Shown one piece after another: positions 35,620-47,339 of a stretch of DNA of 64,000 bases (its first letter is position 1; every line of letters begins with the position of its first letter). The stretch is taken from positions 83,765,525-83,829,524 of the forward strand of contig CM043958.1 in NCBI GenBank assembly GCA_014529385.2. The letters are read 5' to 3'. The translations under genes and the position numbers were made by a program. The DNA is from Adiantum capillus-veneris (Eukaryota; Streptophyta; Polypodiopsida; Polypodiales; Pteridaceae). The notes under the pieces were generated by a model. That model worked only from the letters and a program-made list of their open reading frames with translations, searched no databases and was not told where the DNA came from.

Positions 35620-37878
35620 AGATCCTGTTGCACTCAGTAATCCAAAGTTAGCGTTTTTTCCATATTAGCTGCGAAACTGAGTTTTACTTATCCAAATGAC
35701 TTGAAAATTGAAATTATAGCTTAAAAGGAACTTGTGAAGCTCTGCATGTGCTCACAGTGCAAATCTGGCCAAAAATTTCCATCTAGACATCCTACTCGTA
35801 GGATGTCTTTTTTCTTCAGAATTGGTTCATACTTGACATGCAGGTAGTGTAAGGCTCATGGAGCATGGCTATAGGCTTAGATTTGAATTTGGATGTCAAA
35901 AAAATGGATTTTTGGGCTGATTCAGGCTTTAGGTCACAATTTGGGTAGAATGTCTATCATAGGTAGCAATTGATGTGCAAATGGGTTGAAAATTGGTATA
36001 TGGGCTCATTGCACCATGGTATTGGCTCCTATGATGTCATTCCTTGCACATAAGGCTAAATTTATGCTGAAGACATCCTACACGTAGGATGTCTTTTTCT
36101 TCAAAATTGCATGAAACTTGTTCTGTGGGTTATCCTTGGCCTATGGAACATGGCCATGTTCTTGGATTTGAATTTGGATAAGATTTGATGCTTGTAGGGC
36201 TCTGTGAGGTGTTTTTGGGCTCAAAAAGTGTATCTTGAAGGTGTTGGGGGTCAAAAGTGATTAGAATGGCTTCAAACTTGTCATATGGGCTCTTGATGAT
36301 GAGGTAATTGGATCTGGAATGACAAAACATCCCTTCCATGCCAAAAAGGTCCATTAGACATCCTACGCGTAGGATGTATTTTTCATCATTTTGACTCCCT
36401 GACCACACAGATTGTTTGCTGATGTATATGTGAATGTGTTGTGCAAGTTTCATGAGATTTGGACAAGATTTGGTAGGTCAATGGCCCATTATTGCCTCTA
36501 TGCTCTAACTTTGCGTTTTTCCATGCATATGAGGTCAAATCTGGTCCAAATGTGACGATACTTGGTGTATGGCTTGTAAATGTCATTCAGAACATGTGCA
36601 TGACAAAAATTGATGAGGTTTGTGCCAAAAAGTGCCCTTGAGACATCCTACGCATAGGATGTCTCCTGGTGATTTTTTCAGTGCTAGTGCTCCCAGTGCT
36701 TGCCCTTTGCTCCCCTAAGTCCCTTTTGAGCCTAATTTCAACAAAAAAGTCAAATGGATAGAGTATAACTCCCTGTGTGGACTTCAGAGCCTCCGAGTCA
36801 TTTTCTGACATCTGGAGTGCTTTTTGGCGATGAAATTTCTCGATGTTGGTCTCCATAGCTTCCCAATCCCTTGGGGATCCTTGCCGTATGGTTTTTGTCG
36901 ACTTTGGCTTCACCAGAGCTCCATTTTGTGATTTGTCGCTCTAGAAGCACCCATGGTTGCGTTTACATATCTTTGATGTTTTGTGGTGGTCTAACACCAT
37001 AGGACTTGGTTGTTGATGGTCTCGGAAAGCCGCTCGTGAAGTTTGGTGGAAAACGGACTTACGGTTTGGCCGCAAGTGCATTTGACGCTTTGTGTGTCTG
37101 ATGCCGTTTCTGAGGTTTAGTGCCGCTTCGGGTCACTTTTTGGTCATGCGGGTCATATGGACTTGTCGAGCATGTCGAGATGCTCCTACCCATAAATTTT
37201 GGTAGCATTTGGTTATCCAGGATTATATACACTCACATGCAATTTTTATGGCCGGATTTCTCCGTTTTACCAATATTTTGCCTGAACAATGGCTATTTAT
37301 ACTTATATACACACACCTAGGGGCTTGATTTGGCGTTTGGCCCCCTATACCTGTAGTTTCATACTGTATAAGGGCATATATACTTGGGTTACTCCAGAAA
37401 ATTTTGCAATCAAACGTCAACCCTTAAAATAGTCGAAAATCATGCCCGTTTTTGTTGTTTCTGCTATTGGTTCCGCATTTGAGAATGCCTCCCCCCCTCC
37501 TAGTCGGAGTCCTCCCGGAAGACAGGGTTTCGCCTCGGAGTATTTGCCGTGCATAGGTTGAAAAAGTTGTGCTAATACCTGGCCGATGAATGTGGCCCTA
37601 TGTTACGCATACTCGGTCAATACAAGGAAAAATTAATGCTGTGCAAGAGAAGGGAATAAGCAAGATGCTTATTGGCATTCGCCATTGAGGCTTCCTGTTT
37701 TCTTTGCAAGTAGCAGCTGTAACTCTACTGCTCTCTGTTTAATTGTCCTTTTGGCAAGAGGCAATTGCTTTGCCGACACTGTTGATGGAGTCGTCGCTGG
37801 TTCCGATGATAGAATTGGCTGGGATGTAATAGCTATTGGCCTTATGGCCTTGGCTTTCCATTGGTATTTTGTTGCTGC
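35620..37878. other. Gypsy-B non-coding zone between pol and the coiled-coil ORF
   Basis: No ORF here is supported. It contains the regular palindrome array at 35785-36664. The rest (36665-37878) has no palindrome and no recognised motif. It may hold a promoter or splice acceptor for the downstream coiled-coil ORF, but none is visible to me. Confidence 0.6.
35785..36664. repeat. array of four 24-bp palindromes at 285-286 bp spacing
   Basis: Each site is an 11-bp arm AGACATCCTAC, a 2-bp centre, and the complementary arm GTAGGATGTCT. Sites: 35785-35808 (centre TC, perfect arms), 36071-36094 (AC, perfect arms), 36356-36379 (one mismatch), 36641-36664 (one mismatch). Starts are 286, 285 and 285 bp apart. 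The intervening sequence is diverged but still shows shared words such as ccaaaaag and gatttgaatttggat. A half site (gtagaatgtct) lies at 35945-35955, about half a period from the first. Confidence 0.93.
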
Positions 37879-38802
37879 CTACTTGTGTAGATGGTTTGGC
37901 ACTTTCTTGTTTGCCACTGGTTTTTCTTGCATCGGCATCCACATATATTGGTTCTCCTTGTTGACATGCAGATGTCTGTTTTCCATTGTTGCTTGTACCA
38001 TAGGGAGTTCCTTTGACTTTTGCTTTGGTATCCAAATGTGAGTGACATTTGGGTTATGGCTAAGCATTGTCTTTGGGATCCATATCTGTTTTATGACCTT
38101 GGTTTTGGGTTGAACCGTCTGCTTTGTTGGAATCCGGTTGTTACATTGTTTTTTTTCCGCCATTGCATTTCTGTCCTTCCGCATCCATACTTGTTTACCT
38201 TGTTTTGGTAGCCTAGATTTTTGCATTGTGGCCAGTGACTTCAAATGTCTGTAATTAGCATGGTTGGCTTTTACCTGTTTGTTGGTCTCAGGTTTCATGT
38301 TGATCTTTGATGGCATTTGTGCTTTTGTCTTTGTTGCCAGTGATTGCATGGCTTGCAGTTGATCATGATGGTATTGCTGAGCAAAAGCTATCACCTGTTG
38401 TTCATGTTCGTGTTGAATTTTGACCGCCTTTGCTTTCCAATCTATCTGGACATTGTATGCTTTTTGCCAAGGTTGCCCTAGCATCATTGGGTGTTGTGTG
38501 CTTTCATCTGTCACCACATAGAACTTGTGTGGGTAAATATATTGATGTAGCTGTACATGCAATATAGTCTATCCTAATGTTTTCAATGGGTGCGATGTGC
38601 TACTTTCCAGCACTTGGGGAGTAGGATGAAGTTGATCTGTGACTTTGAGCTGTTGGTATAATCCGTAAGAGATCAAATTTGCTTGAGCACCCGACTCAAG
38701 CAAGGCTGTTGATTCAACTTGATTGTTGCCCACTTTGATTGTAATTATTGGCTCCACTGTTTCCTCCTCCAACTTCATCAGTCGAATGGCATTGATTCTC
38801 AA
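37879..38802 (-). pseudogene. Gypsy-B second protease-like domain with a W-x-P-K repeat tail
   Basis: The reading VESTALLESGAQANLISYGL then MLGQPWQKAYNVQIDW has the layout of a retropepsin: flap and active-site loop, then the ILGxPW strand. The active-site Asp of the usual D-S/T-G is Glu (codon GAG). It is in the same frame as the end of integrase, separated only by stops, so it was a C-terminal extension of the polyprotein. A TAG near 38569 breaks it. The tail is basic and Gln-rich with recurring units VWMRK, IWIPK, IWIPK and MWMPM. A normal protease already exists upstream at 42393-43790. Confidence 0.65.
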
Positions 38803-38835
38803 TGGTGGTTTACTTTGTTGTTGTCGTCACAGAAG

Positions 38836-40295
38836 CTATCTTTTTGCAATGCGTTCTTGTGCTTCGGCTTGAGCTTCCTCCCGTACTCTCTCTTTTTCCT
38901 TCAGTCTTTGCTTTCCTTGATGAATTTGTTGGAGCATCTCCTGTGTGAGTGGTAGATGATATCTCCTCAGTCGACACCCACTAATCCAGTTTGGCATTTC
39001 TTCACCTGCTAATGTAGCAAGCTTGACAGCTCCACTTTGTGATAGATCATGAATCACAAATGGTCCCATCCATCGCTTTTTCAGTTTCTTGGCATGTTGC
39101 TTCAAGGTATAAACAAGTACATAATCACCTGTTTTGAACTCTTTGGTACGCGCATGTTTGTCAAAAAATTCCTTTTGTCTTCTGTTTTTAGCATAGATTG
39201 AAGCGACAGCTTGTAAGCGGAGTTCATCTAGCTTTTCAAGATCATTAATCCTTGAAGAGAGTTCATGCCCTGTTCATTCCAAGCTTGTTGCTACTCTTAG
39301 AGTCGGGATCAAAAACTCTATGGGTAGTATAGAATTTAGGCCAAACACCATGTTGTATGGTGTTGTTCCTATTGATGTTTTGTAAGCTACCCTGTATGCC
39401 CATAGTGTTGAGTGTAGTTGCTAATCCCAATCTGTTCTTGATTCTGACACTATTTTAGTGAGAACCGTGCATAATGTTTTATTTGTGGCCTCAGCTTGTG
39501 CCCATTGGCCTTTGGATGGTATGGTGCTGATTTCCTATGTATGACTATGAATTCCTCTAGTAGATATTCAATGACTTCATTGAGAAAGTGTGTTCCACGG
39601 TCGCTGACAATTTCTATTGGTAACCCGTAACGTACAAAAACATTCTCATACAAAAATTGTGCCGTGGTACGTGCATCAGCTTTTTGTGTTGCTTTGGCTT
39701 CGACCCATTTTGTGAGATAGTCCGTAGCCACAATGATATATTGGGTATGGGTGCGATATGCAAGGGGTGATATAGGTCCCATAAAATCAATGCCCCATTT
39801 TGCAAATTCCCTTGCCCCCATCATTGGCCTTAATGACATCTCATCTCTTTTTATTGGTATCTTGGTGCGTTGACATGCATCACAACGCTTTACAAACTCG
39901 TCGGCATCCATGTGCAATGTAGGCCACCAAATTCCTACGGTTAAGACAATTTTTGCCGTCTTATCGCCCGAAAAATGGCCTCCACTTATTCCGCTATGAT
40001 CATGTTCTAGAATCAGCAGGTATTCGCTTTCACTTGCATAGATTCTAAGTTGATTGTCCTTTCCCCGCTTATAGAGTTGATTCCCAATTAACTGAAAGTC
40101 ACGAGCTTCCCGCTCTATAGCTTTTTCCCGTGCTCTTGTAATGTTCTCGGGGAATGTCCTAGTGGTTAAGAAGTCAATGATATATTGACTCCATGCAGGT
40201 GCTATGTTCACCTGAAACAAAGTTGCGTGATCCACTGGTCGTTTGGCACTACATACTGTACAATTGGTAACATAAGAATGTGTATCCGCATACAT
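38836..40295 (-). pseudogene. Gypsy-B integrase
   Basis: The zinc-binding HHCC region includes HDHSGISGGHFSGDKT and CDACQRTK. The core has WGIDFMGPIS (first Asp), IVATDYLTKWVEA and IVSDRGTHF (second Asp). The third catalytic residue (Glu after YHPKANG) is not reached in this frame: a 2-nt insertion at about 39499-39501 shifts it. The C-terminal domain (KKRWMGPFVIHDL, then WISGCRLRRYHLP) continues in the shifted frame to 38836. An Ala/Glu/Arg-rich tail leads in frame into the second protease-like domain. Confidence 0.85.
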
Positions 40296-40496
40296 AGTTG
40301 GCCAATAAACCCCTAACTGTTTCAGTCTCTGGTGTTTTTTTACTGTTGAACAATGAAATGCACATCCCTGGACATGTGCCTCTTCAAGGTAGCACTCGAA
40401 TTATTTCGGATTTATACATAATCGTAGGATTAGGTCAGATTCAAGATGATACAGCCGTCCTGCTATCAACTGGAAGTTTTTTGTTTGTCTAATTGT

Positions 40497-42269
40497 TTAC
40501 TGTTTGGATCTGCACTCCGTATTATCAAACGCACTTCCGAAGGAGAGAATGCTAACTATTTCCTGAGACCATTTGGGTACCATTTCAATGTTAAAAAGAT
40601 AAGTATCTGGTATGTCATCATCTACCCCTTCAAGAGCTTCCCCGTTGTGTATTCTTGAAAGATGATCTTCTCGCAGATGGGTTCTACCCTTTTTGACCAC
40701 CACTGTGAAGTCAAATTCTAGCAATATAATAAACCAGCGTACGATTCTCCCTGTATTGCAAGGTTTATTCACTAGGTACAAACGAGCTTGATGATCCGTG
40801 AAGAACACAAATTTGTTTGCAAGCAAATAATGTCGAAATTTATTTACAACATAAATCATTCCTAACCCTTCCCTCTCGATGGTTGTGTAGTTCTTTTTTG
40901 CACTGTTTAACTGTCGGCTCGCATAGCAAACCGGAAAATCCATTGTTCCGTCTCCAGGTTGAGCTAGAATACTTCCAATGGCATATGCTGAAGCATCAAT
41001 GTACACATGGAATATCTTGTCCCAATCTGGTGCCTTTAGTACAGGTGCTGATATAAGGTTTTCCTTCAGCTTTTGAAATGAAGTTTCACACTCCTCGGTC
41101 CATTCGAAATTGACTAGCAAACGATACAGAGGTTGTGCGATAACTGTATACATGTATATGAATCTTCGATAGTATCTGCAGTGTCCCATGCAAGATTGCA
41201 CTTGTTTCACCTTAGTAGGCCTGGGCAGGTCTACAATGACTTTGACTTTGTCTAGGTCTGTGGTTATGACGTTTCTTGAGACAATGTGTCCTAAGATTCG
41301 TCCTTGCTTAACCATAAATACACACTTTTTAGGGTTTAGACAAATTCGATATGTTCTACACTTTTCAAAGATCTTTTGCAAATGGTCAATATGTTCCTCT
41401 CGTAGAAGAGAGTGTACACATAGGTCATCCATGTAAATTTCTAAGAATATTCTTAGGTATTCCTTGAAAGCGTGAGTCATTAACCTCTGGAAAGTGGCTG
41501 GTGCATTTGTTAAGACAAATGGCATAGCTCGATATGCATAAATCCTCCATTCTATGGCAAACGCTGTTTTGTGTTGATCCTCCCTTGCTATTGCCAGTTG
41601 GTTATATCCTGAAAACCCATCCAGAAAGGAATAAGCCCGTTTCCCGGCCACTCGCTCCAGTACATGTTCTGTGATTGACAAGGGATAATTATCCCTTATG
41701 GTTGCTGCATTCACCTTCTTGAGGTTTACACACACCCGCAATTTTCCATTCTTTTTGGGAACTACCACAATGGGTGACACCCAATCTGTATGTTCAATCT
41801 TATAGATGAATTCCGCTTCCATCAGTTTATCAATCTCTTCCTTGATTCGTTTAGCAAATGTGTCACTATATGTATAAGGACGTTGTTTGCTAGGTTTTGC
41901 ATCCGATTTCAAAGGAATTGTATGTTGGCATATCAATGGATCAACTCCTTTGAGGTCTTTATAGGACCAAGCGAACACATCTTTATACTTCGTGAGAAGT
42001 TGTGCTAGCTGTGCTTCCTCCTCAGGCTCTAAATCATTAGCTATATAGACTGGCTGAGGCTTTTCACCTGGTTCTGCGAGGTCTATTTTTTTTGCATTTT
42101 TAGGCCCATCGTAAGATTCTTGGTTGGTTCTCTCCCTGATTGGTGGTGTCATAATGATTTTTCTATCTTGGATAGTAAATTTTCGATAGTGTGCTGGTAC
42201 GTTCATGTTGCCCTTTTCTGACTCCCCTTTACCATATCTATCTTCTTCAGTGGTCCATATCTCTCTCAA
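40497..42269 (-). pseudogene. Gypsy-B reverse transcriptase and RNase H
   Basis: 590 codons are open. A spacer (FAWSYKDLKGVDP) leads into RT: VVVPKKNGKLRVCVNLKKVN, YSFLDGFSGYNQ (Asp about 217), [13 protein letters not shown] and IYMDDLCVHS (YMDD at 279-282). RNase H follows: FHVYIDASAYAIGSILAQ, TIEREGLGMIYVVNKFRHYL and FFTDH. RT and RNase H motifs look largely intact, apart from Val for Gly in the MPFGLTNAP box. It is the same frame as gag and integrase, bounded by stops at both ends. It copies element RNA into DNA inside particles. Confidence 0.88.
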
Positions 42270-42392
42270 AGACTGTTTCAGTTCTTGGTATTTCTGTTTA
42301 CGCTCCAGTTTGGTCCACTCTTGGTCTTTTGTTGTTTCTTTTTTTTATTTTTCAGATTTTTGTGATTTTGTTTCGGTTTTAGCTTTTCTTAC

Positions 42393-43790
42393 CTATTTTA
42401 TTTCTTCTCGCGTTCTTTCCTTTCGATTTTCTGAGAATTTTCCTGATATTTGATTTTTTACACAATCCTCGGCTTTTACAAGCATCAAATAGTGAGTTTT
42501 ACCTTTTATCTTGGGCATCAGGTTCTCTCTCACTTTGTTTCTTGCTCTTTTCCTCCTATAGCGTTCTTGGCGTCTAGGGTGTTGATTAGCAAAATCATAA
42601 AACTTGATATTCTCGGCTTCATTCCCATGCGCATTTGAGGTGTCTGAACACTCATTATCTGCATCATCATTTACTTCTAAATGTTCAGAGGAGTTGTAAA
42701 ACTCTTCTTGTTCTGGAGGTTCTACCGTCTCTTTTTTTGGTAGTACAATGCTTACCATGTAATAGGGTAGCACATCATAGCCATCCTTATCGCAAAATTT
42801 TATTGTTGGACTCTCGGTAATGGTACAGATATCCAATGTTGCCAGTATGTGTTCCCATTCTAGAGGTTCCAAGGTATCTTCAGGGAAAGGTTCCGAAATA
42901 TACTCCTTGTCCTCAATTGCTCTTTCTAAGACGCATTCCTCTTTTCTTAAGCTTCCACAATGTGAAGCTCTGCACATCCATAGCTCTTTTGGTTGCCCTA
43001 ACCATGCTGGTAGTTCCGATCCTACTACTGTAGCCAAATCAAACTCTTCCACTGGTGTTTGGTTTGCATCTTTGTAACTATGGTCTTTCAGGTGTATTTT
43101 AGTTGTCGTCTCGCCATGTCTGAGGTATATGTGGTCATAACCCCAATCTTGTACCATCTTCAATTGTCGCATGAATGGTTGTCCCAAGATTATCTCATAA
43201 TTGTTCTTTTTGTCAAAATCGACTATTGCAAATATATGCTCATACTCGATTCCGCACGAAGTGACAATTACTTTTTCTAAGAGTCCCAGAGGCTTTTCCA
43301 TGAACCCATCTACCAATTGCAGTTTCATTCGGGTAGCCCTCAGAGCTGGTTTTCCCCATTTTTTCCAGATTTCCTTGGTGGCGATAGCAACTCCCACTCC
43401 ACTGTCAAGAATAGCTTTGGAAACTACTCCTTGGAATTCTACCGGTAGCGTCGTGTTTTTGTCTTTTCCCTCGCAATATTCTCCAACCTTATTCAATGGT
43501 ACCGGCCTAATGTTTAGGTTAGGCCTGTCCAACTCCCTGATTCCTTCTTGGAGCTTCAAGGTGGGGTCTTTCACTCCAAATTTTTCTAGGAATTTTCCTA
43601 CTGTGGTCCACATGTTTGGCCTTAACCTTAGGAGTTCTGCTAACGTGATTGTGCATGCCACCGGGGTGGATAACAACTCAATCAATCCTTGCGAATCCAT
43701 CACCTTGTTAGAAGAAAGTCTTTGAGATGGGATTGCTCTCACTTCCGACTTAGCTTCATATTCTCCCAGGTAAGAGGGTAAAGTTCTCAA
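42393..43790 (-). pseudogene. Gypsy-B protease region of pol
   Basis: 465 codons are open. Protease motif: FQGVVSKAILDSGVGVAIATKE near residues 140-160 keeps the catalytic D-S-G, and NYEIILGQPFMRQL supplies the second conserved strand. The C-terminal part is acidic, ending in a basic patch (HPRRQERYRRKRARNK). Two TAA stops at about 42395 and 42353 separate it from RT in the same frame. Retropepsin-type proteases cut the polyprotein. Confidence 0.78.
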
Positions 43791-44039
43791 AGAGTCTGGT
43801 TGGCTGTGCCCCGAACTAATAGATCCTGGTCTCCCCCTTGTGAATGTATCTCAAAGTTCATTTGTGATCTTGCCTCAAATTCTTCAATAGGAGGTAAGAT
43901 CACGTTCTTTTCTTTTCTCGTGCTATTCATGTGGTTACTCATCCTATTAGCCTCGTTGGCCTCTCGGATTTGCTTCGACAGATCATCTAGACCGTTACCG
44001 TCCTTACCCATTTCTGCCAATATTTTAGGATGGACCCCG

Positions 44040-47000
44040 TCACTTGCCCCATCGGTGGTATTCGGTACTATGATAGGCTGTCCTCTCTAATGCTGGTTGG
44101 ATAGGGGTTGGAGCTGGTGCGTCATGACAATTTGCCGGTTTACCCAACGGGTCTTCCATCAATGATTGAGCCGTCTCGATCATCTTTTTACACATATCCA
44201 GCCTTTGTTTTTTTATTTCTGCATATGGATAAGTCATCCACCTTTGCTCTTGGGTTTGGTTCTTTTTAAGTCGAGCTTCATAAGCTTTTAACAGTGCATC
44301 CAACTGTTCATTTACCTTGTCTGCCAGTATAGATCCTCCTGATCCTGCACTTTTGGGCTCTGCTATTTCCTTGGGTGCTATGGCTGCTGTGGTGTGTGAG
44401 ATTAAGCTAGCTAGATCCTCTAACCGCTCCAATCTGTTCTTTGTATGTTTCAACTCATAAGATAGGGCTGTTTGCTCTCGTTCTTTCCTGGATTTCCTAC
44501 GCTCCTTTCTAGCTTTCCAAGTGCTTCTCTGATTTTTCGTTTATGAACTTTGGGCATCGGTTTTTGGTTCTTCTACTATGGGTTCGTTCGTCCTTCTTTG
44601 GGCTTGGGATCGTGTTACCGCCTGAATAGGTATGATTGTTTCATTTTCCGATCCTCCACTGGAAGTGACTGTTTCTAACAGGTTCAAGGTGGTCTTTGCT
44701 CCTTTGCTCAGGTTTTTAGGACAATCAGGAATCAAATGAGTAATTCCACATTCTGGGCAATACGCATTGACTCTAATGATTTCATCATGAGGACAGTCTC
44801 TCAGCTAATGGTCTCCGCCACACTTGTAACAGGGTCCCTTGGGTTGTTGAGGTGCTCCTTGAGACCCTCTTTGTTGGTAAGCTTGTCTCTATCCGCCCAT
44901 GCCTCCATTGGCTATGAATAACAAAGTTCGTTCATCTAAGCTATATCTTCCTTCTCCTTCAGCCTGTGCAGCAGTTGGCGGTCCTTGATTCCCTATCATG
45001 CTCCATGGTTCTGGTGTCGAGGGTTCTTCCGGTGGATAATAGATAGGGTTTGCCGCATATCCATTGGGATCTTCATAATATGCATGCATAGGTACCAAAG
45101 CCTTTTCTTGTGATTCAGTTACCGTTGGTGTGTATCTTATACCAACTGGTCGTAAACCTGGTAGGGGTGGTTGTTGCCCCAACACCGGTTGTGGTCTTTC
45201 TACACCTACAGGTCCTGGTAAGTTGCCTGGTTGATATCTGGGAATCGGTGGAACTTGAGGGGAAGCTACTGGAGCTTGGGGAGCGTAAGGTCTCTCTCTC
45301 ACATATCCCTTGTTATAATAATATTCCTCGGTCCCATGGTTTGTCCATTTTTGTTCAATAGCACACCAGTTGGGCTGTTTAGCTTGGGGTTTGGCGTACA
45401 AGTTGATCTTTTTTAGCACTTCATCTACGAGCTGCTCCTGGTTTACCGCTATTTCTCCTTTCAGTGCTGTCTTGGAAGACTTGCTCCCACTTTGCTGTGA
45501 ACATGAATCGTCATCAAGGTCCTTGAACTCCCCTTCTTTGTAGACTGCACAATTGTCCACAAGGTACAGAGCTTCCTTGGTCAACTCATTCAACGTCGTG
45601 CTCCTCTTCATATGTAAGTCTTTCTGGAGATCTGCATTCCTTAGTCCTTGGATGAATATTAGCATAAGTCTGGACTGAGTTGGCAGTTCTTTAACAGGAC
45701 AGAACTTAACATATCTTTTTAGTCTTAGGGCTGCCTTCCGTACAGATTCTCCATCTTTTTGTTTGAATTTATGGATTTGTGAGACGGTATTATGAGCTAT
45801 TCCCCTTTGAGAGAATTCCTCAATAAACTCATCAAACACTTCCTCCATTGACTCAAAGTCTCTACGCTCCACAGAGTCAAACCAAGTTGCGGCATCATCC
45901 TCTAGGGTTAGTCCAAACCCTGCAAATTGGGTAGGAAAATCTAACACCTCTTCGGCTCTAATTACACGCACAAAGGCTGCTACATGATCTCTTGGGTCTC
46001 TGTTTCTTGTGTATTTCTTGTTTACCCATTTCTGCACTTGAGAAGGTCTAATTCTGCGATGGTCTACAAACCTCATCATTGGATCACCCCATCCAAGTTG
46101 ATACACATCCTCAGGCCTTCTGTAATAGGCTGGTTCCCCTCCCAATGGTGCTCCTAAGCCATAATTTCTAACGGTTCTCTGTGGAGGTGGTTCTTCTCTT
46201 CGCACTCGTTCGATGGGTGGTTCTCCAGGCTCTGTTGACCCTTGTGCTTTTGGCTTACTCTCTACTTGATACCTTGAATAGTGTAGTGGTTCTTGCAAAT
46301 CCCTGAGCCCTCGTGCGACTTGATAACCATCTTGGTTTTGGTCTGGTTCCATTGTTGCACTTTGTCAAAGCCATGCCTGCAATGATGGCTCGTTTGCTGG
46401 TTGGTCTTGGTTGTTGAATGCTTGTTGTCTGGTGGAATGTGAGGTAGTGTCATACTCATCTGAAAATGGATTTTTTGACTTGCTTGGGGTGTGGACGGCT
46501 CTCGGAATTTCCTCAGGGGCATATGCTGATGCTCCTGGACCTGTTGCTCTTTCTACTTCCTCTGGGAGAATACGTTGGTATTCTTGCCCGTATCTATCAA
46601 CAAAAACTATGCCCTTCCCCATAGCAGTTTCATAAGAGAATAAGTAAAGAACCTTGTCTTTGCTTAGTTCGTTTAAATATGGTTCTTTGCTGCGAAAGTA
46701 AGAGACAATACCCTCACTCTCATGTTTGTAGATTCCCACATTCTTGTTATAAGTTGGAATCGTGGTTGTTTTCTTATCATACATAAAAATAGCTCCGGCC
46801 CGATCAATGTTTGGTGGCGGTTCTTGAGTTTCTGAAACCATTTTTCCTTTCGCCACGTTATCTCCATATCTGTTGTAATCTTCAGGGTTACTAACTATTA
46901 AATAGTGGTTCCCCTTTTCGTCTCGGAATCTATCTCCATTATCATTCACTCGGATTATCTCCAATATTTGTGCTGGCCTCTCTTCGATACAAATGCACTT

Positions 47001-47339
47001 GTGGCCTCGATAGTCAGAATAGACTAGGTCTCCTCTTGAGTTTGTTCCCTCTAAGAAGATCACCGTGAGACTGGAATCATTCAAAGGATTTTGGGAGGTG
47101 CTTCCTCCTCGCATAGGTCCATCATAGGTGAAACCTCCTTGCTGTTGACTACCCATCATGAAGAAAGATTTTTCTGACGAAGTGTCTGTATCACTACCTT
47201 CCTCAATAATCGGTGCTAGCAGATCTAGCCTTGCCTGAGTTACACTCTCTTCGGTGGACACTAAGCTACCTTGGTCACCTGCCACCTTCTGGTCTCTAAC
47301 AATGTATCTTCCTGATCTTAAATTCATCAAACTTATCAA
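44040..47339 (-). pseudogene. Gypsy-B gag with N-terminal extension and two zinc knuckles
   Basis: The ORF from 47339 (324 codons) is an uncharacterised N-terminal region (VYSDYRGHKCICIEE, IVFVDRYGQEYQRILP). A TGA at 46365 is followed in the same frame by the gag domain (46352-44889): WVNKKYTRNRDPRDHVAAF, LEDDAATWFDSV, VFDEFIEEFSQRG, KQKDGESVRKAALRLKRYV, LMLIFIQGLRN. After two TAG stops come two CCHC knuckles, CYKCGGDH(stop)LRDC and CPECGITHLIPDC, near 44830-44720. The segment 44453-44040, also in frame, is helical and charged. The pattern of isolated stops fits point decay of one long ORF. Confidence 0.82.

Noticed and set aside
35785-36664. CRISPR-like array (regular short repeats)
   Set aside because: The repeats are palindromes at 285-bp steps in a plant retrotransposon; spacers are related to each other, and there are no cas genes.
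43201-43725. 174-codon plus-strand ORF opposite Gypsy-B protease
   Set aside because: Antisense shadow of the pol frame, with no recognisable domain.
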